A DNA stretch of 24,591 bases from the NCBI GenBank assembly GCA_045542315.1, contig JAZQKU010000033.1, positions 1 to 24,591 of the forward strand, in the 5' to 3' direction. Of the stretch, positions 17,063-24,576 are shown piece after piece; the stretch's first letter is position 1, and every line of letters starts with the position of its first letter. The stretch is from RGIG5299 sp045542315. GTDB lineage: Bacteria; Bacillota; Clostridia; Oscillospirales; RGIG5299. Below the pieces are notes generated by a model. It worked only from the letters and a program-made list of their open reading frames with translations. It searched no databases and was not told the DNA's origin. The translations under genes and the position numbers were made by a program.

Positions 17063-17083
17063 GCATTTCGTTGCCGACAATGC
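17063..17083 (-). other. GNRA hairpin 2 of OLE RNA (putative second OapB site)
   Basis: RNA reading: GCAUU, bulged G, UCG, GCAA tetraloop, CGA, AAUGC. Eight base pairs, a single bulged G on the 5' side three pairs below a GNRA loop, the same plan as the hairpin at 17022-17040. The apical parts share CGGCRACG although the lower stems differ completely in sequence. Confidence 0.75.
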
Positions 17084-17500
17084 GACTTGATTGCCACTCA
17101 GTCCGTACTGCAGCCCACATTCGGGATTAACAGCCTAGAGTTTTCACACACAGATCCAATCGTTAGCTATCCTCTTTTGCAGCCTCTATTTCATATTTCC
17201 GAAAAGAAATAATCCGCAGAACGCCACTCAAGGCAGGTTACAACTGCACACAGCTTTAAGCCGCATTGCAGGTTTAATCACATTCCGAAGCCTTCGCCTC
17301 AAAAATGCGCCTCTCGGAACGACGGGTCGCACCCGTATGCCGTTACGGACGCCCGGCGCTCCTTTCATCCAGCATCCACCCCAAACTGGGCGTAAGAGGC
17401 AAACACAAGACGCTTCATCGATATACCCTTTAACGGATTTTTAGGCCCGTCCTCGTTAACAACCGATCTGACTAAGGATACTGCACCATATCTCAATATA

Positions 17501-17944
17501 TTATTTTAAAATGAGCAAATAATAGATAAGTCCTATAAGAACGCCGTAGAAAAATCCTACCGTTACCTCTGTTTTGCTATGGCCCACAAGCTCCTTTAAG
17601 TGATCACCGAATTTGGCGGTGGTGCCGTGATTTATCCACTCGTCTATCATGGTGTTTAACACCTTTGCCTGCTTGCCCGTTTCTCTTCTTACGCCCGTGG
17701 CATCGTAAAGCACAACGCACATAAAGCAAAAGGCTATTCCGAATTCCGCTGAGGTAACGCCCTCCATACAGAGAACGAGAGTTGCAAGCGAGCAGGTAAA
17801 CGCCGCGTGAGCCGATGGCATTCCGCCTGAGCCGACAAATCTTTCAAAATCTATTCTTTTTTCTTTAATCAGTGTTATAAGGAATTTAATAAGCTGCGCC
17901 GAAAACCACGCGCACACCGAGCAAAGTATATAGTGGTTTATCAT
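17501..17944 (-). CDS. Divergent PAP2 family (DUF212) membrane protein
   Basis: 147 residues with hydrophobic segments near 5-27, 48-60, 65-80 and 128-145. The DUF212 signatures are clear: SGGMPSAH at 39-46, LYDATGVRRETGKQAK at 79-94 and ELVGHSKTEV at 118-127. The family is related to acid phosphatases/haloperoxidases of the PAP2 type and may act on a phosphorylated lipid or polyphosphate, but no substrate is established. Given ispA upstream and dxs downstream, a role on isoprenyl diphosphates is a reasonable guess only. Its ATG shares one base with the ispA stop (TGATG), and its TAA touches the first paired bases of the OLE RNA. Confidence 0.9.
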   Translation of the reverse strand: MINHYILCSVCAWFSAQLIKFLITLIKEKRIDFERFVGSGGMPSAHAAFTCSLATLVLCMEGVTSAEFGIAFCFMCVVLYDATGVRRETGKQAKVLNTMIDEWINHGTTAKFGDHLKELVGHSKTEVTVGFFYGVLIGLIYYLLILK

Positions 17945-18891
17945 CAGTGATCCCTTTCAAGAATTTTATCGCAAAGCCAAAACAAAAACTCGTTATTGTT
18001 AAATCTTGCAATGGATTTTTTCGCTTCCTCAAGATAGAATGCCGCACGTTCCTTTGCCTTTTCCATTCCGACTACCTTAAGGTAGGTATATTTATCGTTT
18101 TTCTCATCGCTTCCTATTGGCTTACCGAGCTTTTTCTCATCGCCTATAACGTCGAGTATATCGTCGGTAATCTGAAACGCAAGACCGAAGTTTTTACCGA
18201 AATTTTCGGCTTCCTTAACAAGATCGTAGCGCTTTGCGACAATGCAACCGAGGGCACATGCCGCCGAGAGAAGATTCGAGGTCTTTTTCTCATACATTTT
18301 GAGTATAACCTCCTCGGTTGGAGGCGTTGCAGCAGTTTCAAGAGAGAGATCTATCTGCTGACCGCCGCACATTCCGAGATAGCCCGCATATTTCGAGAGG
18401 TAAGCTATTGCTTTGACCGAGCTTTCGCTGTCAAGTACGTTGGGAGTGCCGTTTGTTGCTATCTGGTGAAATGCCTCGGTAAGAAGCGAATCTCCCGCCA
18501 GAAGCGCGGTCGCCTCGCCGAAAACCACGTGGTTTGTGGGAATTCCTCTGCGAAGCTCGTCGTTATCCATACAGGGAAGATCGTCATGGATAAGGGAGTA
18601 GGTGTGGATCATCTCCAGCGCCGCTGCGACGATATAGGCTCGGGGAGGAATCTTTTCCGACGCCGCCGCGATCTTATAAAACTCAAGAAGTATCACGGGG
18701 CGCAATCTCTTCCCGCCCGCCTCAATAGAGTAGTTCATCGCCTCGGCAAGGCGTAAAATATCGTTATCATGGGTATTTATCAACCCGAAAATGCAGTTAT
18801 TTACCTTTTCGACCGCAAGCTCAAGCTTTTCATCGTTTGTTAAGACCTTCTCGGTATCACCGTTTTCGGTTTTTAAAACGTTCTTGCTCAT
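17944..18891 (-). CDS. ispA: Farnesyl/geranyl diphosphate synthase (polyprenyl synthetase)
   Basis: 315 residues. Both aspartate-rich motifs are present: DDLPCMD at 103-109 (first, with the two-residue insert typical of bacterial FPP synthases) and DDILD at 243-247, together with GGKRLRP at 59-65 and GDSLL at 133-137. It condenses dimethylallyl and isopentenyl diphosphates into geranyl and farnesyl diphosphate in the cytoplasm. The N-terminus has about 20 extra residues before the conserved core. The start overlaps the xseB stop as ATGA, with AGAGGT 6 nt ahead. Position after xseB is conserved in Firmicutes. Confidence 0.96.
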   Translation of the reverse strand: MSKNVLKTENGDTEKVLTNDEKLELAVEKVNNCIFGLINTHDNDILRLAEAMNYSIEAGGKRLRPVILLEFYKIAAASEKIPPRAYIVAAALEMIHTYSLIHDDLPCMDNDELRRGIPTNHVVFGEATALLAGDSLLTEAFHQIATNGTPNVLDSESSVKAIAYLSKYAGYLGMCGGQQIDLSLETAATPPTEEVILKMYEKKTSNLLSAACALGCIVAKRYDLVKEAENFGKNFGLAFQITDDILDVIGDEKKLGKPIGSDEKNDKYTYLKVVGMEKAKERAAFYLEEAKKSIARFNNNEFLFWLCDKILERDH

Positions 18892-19076
18892 TCCGCTACC
18901 TCTTTTTCGGTTAATATTTCAATTTTCTGCTCCGCTTCCGAAATCATTTTCGAAAGCTCGCGCGAGAGAGCCGCACCCTCCTCGTAAAGCGAGGCGGCAT
19001 CCGACACCGATACGCTTCCCGACTCGAGACGGGTTACTATTTCTTCAAGTCTTTTCATTTTTTCTTCAAATTTCAT
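18888..19076 (-). CDS. xseB: Exodeoxyribonuclease VII small subunit
   Basis: 62 residues, slightly shorter than E. coli XseB (80). The sequence is the typical all-helical pattern FEEKMKRLEEIVTRLESG..S..DA..LYEEG. XseB molecules form the long helical arm of exonuclease VII, which degrades single-stranded DNA. Its start overlaps the xseA end by 11 nt with a GGAGG site 9 nt before the ATG, so the two subunits are translationally coupled. Confidence 0.95.
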   Translation of the reverse strand: MKFEEKMKRLEEIVTRLESGSVSVSDAASLYEEGAALSRELSKMISEAEQKIEILTEKEVAE

Positions 19077-20283
19077 CAGAGGAGTCCTCCTTTTTTTCGG
19101 TTACGGTTGCATTGGCCGCGCCTTTTGCAAAGGTGATGCTTACCGTATCTCCCGTTTCGATTTCTTTTGCCGACATTACTGCCCTTCCGTTTACCGTTAC
19201 AACGGAATATCCTCTTTCGAGGACCGCTTTCGGATTTACCGAGTTGAGCCGACAGTCAAGAAGGGTAAGCTTTTGCCTTTTCCCGTCGATAAATGCTTTT
19301 GCCGCAATTTCAAGCTTTTCGGTTATATAGTCAAGCTCAAGGCTTTTATCTTCAAAATATTTCCTTGCCGATCTTTTAAGATCCTTTACAAGACGCTCGC
19401 ATTTTTCCTTTTGTGCCAAAGCAATCTTCATGAGGGCGTTTTTCATACGGAGCTCGGATTTGAAAACGCTTTCCGCCACCGCCGCGATATCGGGTGTGGC
19501 AAGCTCTGCCGCCGCCGAGGGAGTGGGTGCGCGAAGGTCTGCGGCGAAATCGGAAAGAGTAAAATCGGTTTCGTGGCCGACTGCGGAAATTATCGGAAGC
19601 TCCGATTCGTAAACAGCTCTTACGGTGGCTTCTTCATTAAACGCCCACAGGTCTTCTATCGATCCGCCGCCCCTGCCCACTATAAGCAGCTCCGCTCTCT
19701 TTTCGGCGTTTGCTCTTTTTATTGCCGCCGCTATCTCGCCCGATGCCGTAGCTCCCTGAACCGTTACGGGATAGATAAGCAGGCTTGCTATCGGATATCT
19801 TCTCTTTAAAATATTTATCATATCCTGAACTGCGGCGCCCGTGGGTGAGGTGATTATTCCAACGGTTTTTGGATATTTCGGAAGAGGCTTTTTAAGAGAC
19901 TCGTCAAAAAGTCCTTCTGCGGACAGTCTTTTCTTAAGCTCCTCAAAGGCAAGCCAGAGAGTACCCTCTCCGTCGGGCATTATCTCCTCGATGTAAAGCT
20001 GATACTGGCCGCCCTTTTCGTAAACGCCCACCTTTCCGTAGGCAGTTACCTTAAGTCCGTCGTAAAGCTTTACCCGAAGACGCGATGCGTTTCCCTTAAA
20101 CATTACCGCCTTTATAACTCCGCCCTCGTCTTTTAGGGACATATAGAGATGGCCGCTTGCATAGTGGCCCGTAAAATTTGATATCTCGCCTCTTACGAAG
20201 ATGCCCGCAAGGTTTTTGTCGCCGTCGAAAAGGGAGGCTATATATCTGTTAAGTTGTGTTACCGTTACGACAGCTTTGCTCAT
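19066..20283 (-). CDS. xseA: Exodeoxyribonuclease VII large subunit
   Basis: 405 residues, as expected. An N-terminal OB-fold (about 1-100; LNRYIASLFDGDKNLAGIFV, ISNFTGHYASGHLYMSLKD) precedes the catalytic domain with GIITSPTGAAVQDMINIL, VGRGGGSIEDLWAFNEE and SAVGHETDFTLSDFAADLRA, then a helical region and a C-terminal ERGYSVVT segment. With XseB it forms the single-strand-specific exonuclease VII. It follows the TsaD-like gene after a single base (TAAAATG). In B. subtilis folD occupies the place between nusB and xseA; here the TsaD-like gene does. Confidence 0.97.
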   Translation of the reverse strand: MSKAVVTVTQLNRYIASLFDGDKNLAGIFVRGEISNFTGHYASGHLYMSLKDEGGVIKAVMFKGNASRLRVKLYDGLKVTAYGKVGVYEKGGQYQLYIEEIMPDGEGTLWLAFEELKKRLSAEGLFDESLKKPLPKYPKTVGIITSPTGAAVQDMINILKRRYPIASLLIYPVTVQGATASGEIAAAIKRANAEKRAELLIVGRGGGSIEDLWAFNEEATVRAVYESELPIISAVGHETDFTLSDFAADLRAPTPSAAAELATPDIAAVAESVFKSELRMKNALMKIALAQKEKCERLVKDLKRSARKYFEDKSLELDYITEKLEIAAKAFIDGKRQKLTLLDCRLNSVNPKAVLERGYSVVTVNGRAVMSAKEIETGDTVSITFAKGAANATVTEKKEDSSDEI

Positions 20284-20284
20284 T

Positions 20285-21193
20285 TTAAATCTTATCCTTC
20301 AGTGATGCAAGTAAAGCAATTCCCGCCGCATTGTCTGCCGAGAGAGAGGCGGGTGCAAAATATATTTCCTTTTCATTCGAAAGAGCTTTACGGAGAAGCT
20401 CGCTTGAGGTCACTCCGCCCGACATTATTACGGTGCCCTCCGTTTTCTCCTTTATCGCGGCTGTGACCGCGTTTACGACGGAAAGCAAAACGTAGCGGGC
20501 GATATCCTCTTTATTTTCGCCGTTATCAACCATTTTTTTCGCCTTGTTTTCAAGACCCGAAAAGTTGAAGCCGCCGTTTTTATAGCATTTAAGATAATCC
20601 TTTTTTTCGCTTTGAAGCGAAAGACGGTCTATTTCCTTGCCCGACGGGAATTTGAAGCCAAGCAGCTTACCGGTGCGGTCAAGAGCCTGACCTGCACTGA
20701 TATCGAGCGTTTCCGAAGCTATTTCTACTAAAAAGCCCGCACCGTTTGATGTGACCTTTAAAAGCTCTGTGGTGCCGCCCGAAAGGTGAAAGGCGTAAAA
20801 GCATTTCCCGTTTTCGAAAAGCTCCTTTTTCCCTGCGCCGTAAACCGCCGCCGCGATGTGCCCCTCCTGATGGGAAAAGCGGTAAAGCGGTGCGTCGGAA
20901 GCCGCCGCTGCCGCGTACGCCGCCGAAACTCCCGCCAAAAAACAGGGCATATAAGAGCCTTCTGCGTTACGCGGTCTTTCGGAAACGCCCACCGCGGCGT
21001 ATGGCCCCTTTTCGGCTTTTTCAAAAAGGACGGGGAAATTTTTTGTGTGATTAAAATGGGCGTCGCTCTGGCGAAGCCCAAGGGCATCTCCCGCATCAAG
21101 AAGAATCTTCTCCTGTGAAAGCTCCCCGGTTTCGCTGTTATAGACCGCAAGCGAGGTGGTGTAGTTGCTCGAATCTATGCCGAGATATTTCAT
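20285..21193 (-). CDS. TsaD/Kae1-like paralogue (O-sialoglycoprotein endopeptidase family)
   Basis: 302 residues, shorter than housekeeping TsaD (about 335-345). The ASKHA fold is clear: LGIDSSNYTTSLAVY at the N-terminus, the metal-binding SHQEGH (H108, H112), LSGGTTEL (137-144), MSGGV near 263 and ADNAAGIA near 290. Canonical TsaD with TsaB and TsaE makes the t6A modification of tRNA. Here the N-terminal motif (SSNYTTS, not the usual TSCDET/SCDDT type) and MSGGVTSSELLR instead of GGVAANSxLR mark it as a diverged paralogue of a kind found in Clostridia beside nusB and xseA. Its reaction is unknown to me. It lies 1 nt from each neighbour. Confidence 0.8.
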   Translation of the reverse strand: MKYLGIDSSNYTTSLAVYNSETGELSQEKILLDAGDALGLRQSDAHFNHTKNFPVLFEKAEKGPYAAVGVSERPRNAEGSYMPCFLAGVSAAYAAAAASDAPLYRFSHQEGHIAAAVYGAGKKELFENGKCFYAFHLSGGTTELLKVTSNGAGFLVEIASETLDISAGQALDRTGKLLGFKFPSGKEIDRLSLQSEKKDYLKCYKNGGFNFSGLENKAKKMVDNGENKEDIARYVLLSVVNAVTAAIKEKTEGTVIMSGGVTSSELLRKALSNEKEIYFAPASLSADNAAGIALLASLKDKI

Positions 21194-21194
21194 A

Positions 21195-21593
21195 TCACTC
21201 TTTGTTTCTTGAGATATTTCCCAAGACTCCGTTTATAAATGCGGGCATATCGTCCGCATCGAATTCCTTTGCAAGCTCGATTGCCTCGTTTATGGCAATG
21301 TTTTCGGGAATATCGTCGTTATAAAGCATTTCAAAAACCGCAAGACGGAGAATGGAAAGGGTTATCACGGAAAGCCTTGAAATCTTCCAGTTCTTAAGAT
21401 ATTTCTCGATGAGAATATCTATCTCCTCCCTCTTTTCCTCTACACCGGTTACCGTGGCTCTGATATAGTCGGTAAGGGCAAGATCCCGAAGCTCCGCCGC
21501 ATTATCGAAACGCTCGGATACGGTCATCTCCTTATGGAACTGCCCTTCGAATATGAGGTAAAGCGCTTCTTTTCTCTCTTGTTTTCTGTTCAT
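21195..21593 (-). CDS. nusB: Transcription antitermination factor NusB
   Basis: About 132 residues, the normal NusB size. It is all helical, with the family N-terminus RKQERKEALYLIFEGQF, the middle LSVITLSILRLAVFEML and the C-terminus EAIELAKEFDADDMPAFINGVLG. NusB with NusE (S10) binds boxA and supports antitermination in rRNA transcription. An upstream in-frame ATG at 21662 would add 23 residues. The ATG at 21593 is preferred because it begins at the conserved MNRKQ and has GGAAGTGA about 8 nt ahead, and because the extra residues overlap the candidate promoter. It is the first gene of the operon. Confidence 0.95.
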   Translation of the reverse strand: MNRKQERKEALYLIFEGQFHKEMTVSERFDNAAELRDLALTDYIRATVTGVEEKREEIDILIEKYLKNWKISRLSVITLSILRLAVFEMLYNDDIPENIAINEAIELAKEFDADDMPAFINGVLGNISRNKE

Positions 21594-21653
21594 AATGTTA
21601 TCACTTCCGCTTTTTTTGCATAAAATCCGATCATAATTATTTTTATACAGTAT

Positions 21654-21659
21654 ATTATA
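21654..21659 (-). promoter_or_regulatory. Candidate -10 element of the nusB operon promoter
   Basis: A TATAAT lies on the minus strand 61 nt upstream of the nusB ATG, in a strongly AT-rich stretch (21640-21695) just after the amylase terminator. No good -35 hexamer is found at 16-18 nt, so the call rests on the -10 alone and on its location at the only sizeable gap before the operon. Confidence 0.4.
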
Positions 21660-21691
21660 CAATATCTATATAAAAAAATAAAGGGTTTTAT

Positions 21692-21723
21692 AAAAAAATT
21701 TCCCGCCAAAAGGCGGGAAATTT
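21692..21723 (-). terminator. Rho-independent terminator after the amylase gene
   Basis: Perfect 12-bp inverted repeat (21696-21707 with 21712-21723, AAAA loop on the plus strand, GGCGGG core). On the minus strand it runs into a T tract (down to 21692), starting 7 nt past the stop codon at 21730. It separates the amylase from the nusB operon. Confidence 0.9.
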
Positions 21724-21729
21724 CATTTT

Positions 21730-24576
21730 TTACGGGTTTATTTTGAAATCGTACACGGAGCAAGTCGAATAGGTGGTTATAAATTCAACGGCACCCGAAG
21801 ATGCAATGTCGGAAACAGTAGCGCGCAATATCTCGTTTCCGTCAATAATCACGGCAATTTCCTTTCCTTTTACCGTGATTTCGGGCTTTAAGCGCTTACC
21901 CGACGAAACGTCGTAAGCCACCTCTTCCACGGTGATTCCTTTATATGAAACACCTACCGCACCCTTTTTGAAGTAGATCAAAGCTCCCGAAAGCTCAGGA
22001 TATTCACCCGTTTTGGCTCTCACCAAAACGCCCGTGTAGCCGTTCTCCTTCAAATTCGTGATGCTGAAATTTGCCTTCACCGTGAAATCGTCAAACACTC
22101 TGCCCGAGTGGCCCAAAAGCAGACCGTAATCGGTTATATTGTTCTTCACGGTGCCGCTCATCTCGGCCGTGTAGCCAAGCGTCGAATAGCTTTCAAATCC
22201 GCTCAAATAGCTTCTTTTGGTTACGTTTCTGAATGCCGCCGAGCTTTTATCGGTAATGAGCGAAAGAGAGCCGAGAAGCTTTTTGAGAGTTATTTTTGCG
22301 GTTATTGCCGCCTCGGGATTATCGTTTAAATAAACCGAAATGCCCGTTTGCTCATCGGCAATTATTCTTATGCGGTTTTGACTTTTCGGGTTTATCTTCT
22401 CCGACGCAGAGGCTATTTCTGTGCCGTCCGAATAAAGCACCACTCTTCCGTCTGCAAAAATCGCAAGGTAAAAGCCCGACTCGGTTGCCTTATCGGTTAT
22501 ATTCCTTTTACCGAAGGAAATGCCCGCGCTTCCCTTTCCTCCGAGAAGCTCAACGGTAGCATCGAAGATATGACGGGGCGCGACGTTTGATCCGATATAA
22601 TCGCAGCTTGCATAAATACCCTTGTCGGTCTGCACAAAGCCCGCGTCGGTGTATTTCCAGGCGCCGTCGCCATAGGATATGGTGTGCGAAACGGCATTTG
22701 TAAATTGTATTTCGGTTTTTGAGGTATCTTTATTGGTGATAAGGGCGTTTTTGCCGTTTATCATATCTCCCGCGGTAAACTCCTCGAAAACCGCCTCGGT
22801 GCCGCCGATTGCGGTCATTCCGCCGTAAATTTCAGAGAAATTTGCGTTTATAAGATTTCCGAGTATTTTATAGCTTTCACCGTCTGTGCTGTAATACGCC
22901 GATATATAGGTTCCCGCTCTTTGGAGATGTAAATAGACCTTACCGTTTGAAATTTCAGCTTCGGCCTCGGTGATAAGCAAGCCCGAAAGCTTTGATTTCA
23001 AATATAACTTGCTTCCGTTTTTTACAAGCGATATAACGTTTTGCTCGTCCTGATAGATCGTAAGCCCCGCTTCGCCGTCGGTTTTTGAAAGTCCGACTGT
23101 CACCGAGAAATCCTCCGAGGAAAATGCCGAGAGCATTCTTGCGGTTTTACCCTCGGTAAAGAGGGTGAGCTTGCCGCCGCTTACCGAATATTTTTTTGCA
23201 ATTTTCGTGTATATTGCGGCGGGAACAGAGCTTTCGAATTTATCGTAGATCGGGGTGGTGTCTTCGGTTACCGAAAGGCTTGAAAACTCTGCCGTAACGG
23301 TAGTTTCGCCGCCTGCTGCGAAAATACCCGCAACAACCCCCTCCTTCATTGCCACCGACCTGCTTCCGACCTCCGTATCCGAAACGAAGGCGGTAAATTT
23401 ATTGAACTGATCGCGCGTGATTTTAAGGCAAACGGTTTCGGAGGAAATTTCCGACGAAGCAACCTCAATGACGTCGCCGCCCTCTCTTTCTCTTACCTCC
23501 ATTACCGCCTTTCCGTCTTTAACCGTAAGGGAAACGAAGGGGGCATAGATGCTTTCCGATTCTCTTATCATAACTCCTGCACCGTTTACCGATGCCGAAA
23601 GGTCCGCCGAAACGCTGACCGCGCCGAAAACGTTTTTGCCGTAAAGCCTGAAGTTATCGTTAACGCTTTCAAGGTAGCCGCTTCCCGAAAGGATAACCGC
23701 CTTGTCGGTTAAAACGGTGGTTCCCAAAACGGGGACGTTGCCGATATCAGCCGAGATAAAGCCGCCGAAATATCCGCTTCTCTTCTCGCTTTTTACTATT
23801 ATTGCGCTCGATTCCTTTGCCACCGAAACGGTAATAATACCGTTTTCAACTCTATATCCCTCGCCCGTTTCGTAGTTCCAGAGAATATCGCCGTCGTTAT
23901 AAAGACCGAGCTTGTAAACGGGGATTTCTATAGTTTCTGCGGCTTTTCCGTTGTTTATTGCCGTTATTACCGCCTCGTTTTCGTTAAAGCGGGCGTAAGA
24001 AAGCACGTCGGGCTCCGAGGAAGCAGTAAGAGGCATAAAACCGCCGTTTGAAAGAACGCCGTTAAACTCCTTTCGGAGCTTAAGGAGCGATTTATAGCTG
24101 TTTAATATATTGTAATTCCAGCTCTTCTCATTCCAGTTAAAGCTCTGCATATTTCCAAAGCTTGCACTGTGACCCTCCATTCCGATTTCGTCGCCGTAGT
24201 AGATCACGGGGCTTCCGACCATTGTAAACTGCATTACAGCCGCCAAAATCGCCTTGCTTTCGTTGCCGCCGAGATTTGTCAAAACCCTTGCAACGTCATG
24301 GCTTGAAATGAGGTTATAGCCCGATTTTGCAACGTCAAACGGCACCTTATTGACCGAGGTCGCAACCTTTTTAAGAAGCTCGTCGGCGTTATAGCTTACC
24401 GTGGTTTTATAGCCCGAGCTTTCGTCACCCGGATGATTTCTGGGAGCATCGAAATAAAGGTAGATATGCTCGGCAAAGTCACCGTAGTTCCAGACCGAGT
24501 CAAGTGCGGTTCCGTAGCGCTCCTCCGGCAAAACGGTGGTTTCGCCTATAAGAATCGTTTCGAAGTCGGAGGCCAA
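21730..24576 (-). CDS. GH13 alpha-amylase-family enzyme, N-terminal part missing, with C-terminal beta-sandwich modules
   Basis: About 948 residues from the first codon after an in-frame TAA (24585-24583). The visible start is the second half of a GH13 TIM barrel: ETILIGE holds the general acid (E12 here), SSHDVARVL holds the third catalytic aspartate (D94), and GSPVIYYGDEIGMEGH follows. The nucleophile region (GFRxD) is not in the window. A GH13 C-terminal all-beta domain runs to about 265. After it come some 680 residues of repeated beta-sandwich-like modules (concanavalin/LamG-type pattern, e.g. GAGVMIRES, GAWKYTDAGFV, NITDYGLLLGHSGRVFDDF), likely glycan binding. Such enzymes cut alpha-glucans such as starch outside the cell. 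The TTG/'start' at 24576 is not a credible gene start; the gene is either cut by the window edge with a frameshift near 24574 or a broken gene. Confidence 0.85.
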   Translation of the reverse strand: MASDFETILIGETTVLPEERYGTALDSVWNYGDFAEHIYLYFDAPRNHPGDESSGYKTTVSYNADELLKKVATSVNKVPFDVAKSGYNLISSHDVARVLTNLGGNESKAILAAVMQFTMVGSPVIYYGDEIGMEGHSASFGNMQSFNWNEKSWNYNILNSYKSLLKLRKEFNGVLSNGGFMPLTASSEPDVLSYARFNENEAVITAINNGKAAETIEIPVYKLGLYNDGDILWNYETGEGYRVENGIITVSVAKESSAIIVKSEKRSGYFGGFISADIGNVPVLGTTVLTDKAVILSGSGYLESVNDNFRLYGKNVFGAVSVSADLSASVNGAGVMIRESESIYAPFVSLTVKDGKAVMEVREREGGDVIEVASSEISSETVCLKITRDQFNKFTAFVSDTEVGSRSVAMKEGVVAGIFAAGGETTVTAEFSSLSVTEDTTPIYDKFESSVPAAIYTKIAKKYSVSGGKLTLFTEGKTARMLSAFSSEDFSVTVGLSKTDGEAGLTIYQDEQNVISLVKNGSKLYLKSKLSGLLITEAEAEISNGKVYLHLQRAGTYISAYYSTDGESYKILGNLINANFSEIYGGMTAIGGTEAVFEEFTAGDMINGKNALITNKDTSKTEIQFTNAVSHTISYGDGAWKYTDAGFVQTDKGIYASCDYIGSNVAPRHIFDATVELLGGKGSAGISFGKRNITDKATESGFYLAIFADGRVVLYSDGTEIASASEKINPKSQNRIRIIADEQTGISVYLNDNPEAAITAKITLKKLLGSLSLITDKSSAAFRNVTKRSYLSGFESYSTLGYTAEMSGTVKNNITDYGLLLGHSGRVFDDFTVKANFSITNLKENGYTGVLVRAKTGEYPELSGALIYFKKGAVGVSYKGITVEEVAYDVSSGKRLKPEITVKGKEIAVIIDGNEILRATVSDIASSGAVEFITTYSTCSVYDFKINP

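Larger units (their letters stand above)
16952..17501 (-). ncRNA. ole: OLE RNA (ornate, large, extremophilic)
   Basis: The 564 nt between the DUF212 stop and oapA hold no credible ORF but strong RNA structure on the minus strand. The ends pair: 17501-17483 with 16952-16969 gives helices of 4, 4 and 9 bp, broken only by an A-A mismatch and a bulged G. Internal stems include 17448-17452 with 17347-17351, 17322-17336 (6 bp, GCG loop), 17314-17319 with 17283-17288, 17244-17271 (about 12 bp with one bulge), 17194-17211 (6 bp), 17001-17015 (5 bp, GAAAA loop), and two GNRA hairpins. OLE RNAs are about 600 nt, lie between ispA and oapA/dxs, and form a membrane ribonucleoprotein linked to stress tolerance and magnesium homeostasis. 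Family membership rests on synteny plus fold; no covariance search was run. Confidence 0.87.

Noticed and set aside
16937..17500. Group II intron, tmRNA or RNase P RNA
   Set aside because: No intron domain V or reverse transcriptase, no tmRNA tag or tRNA-like ends, and no RNase P core motifs recognised; location and end pairing fit OLE instead.
21594..21662. Longer N-terminus for nusB
   Set aside because: No ribosome site at 21662, the region overlaps the candidate promoter, and the NusB family starts at the ATG at 21593.
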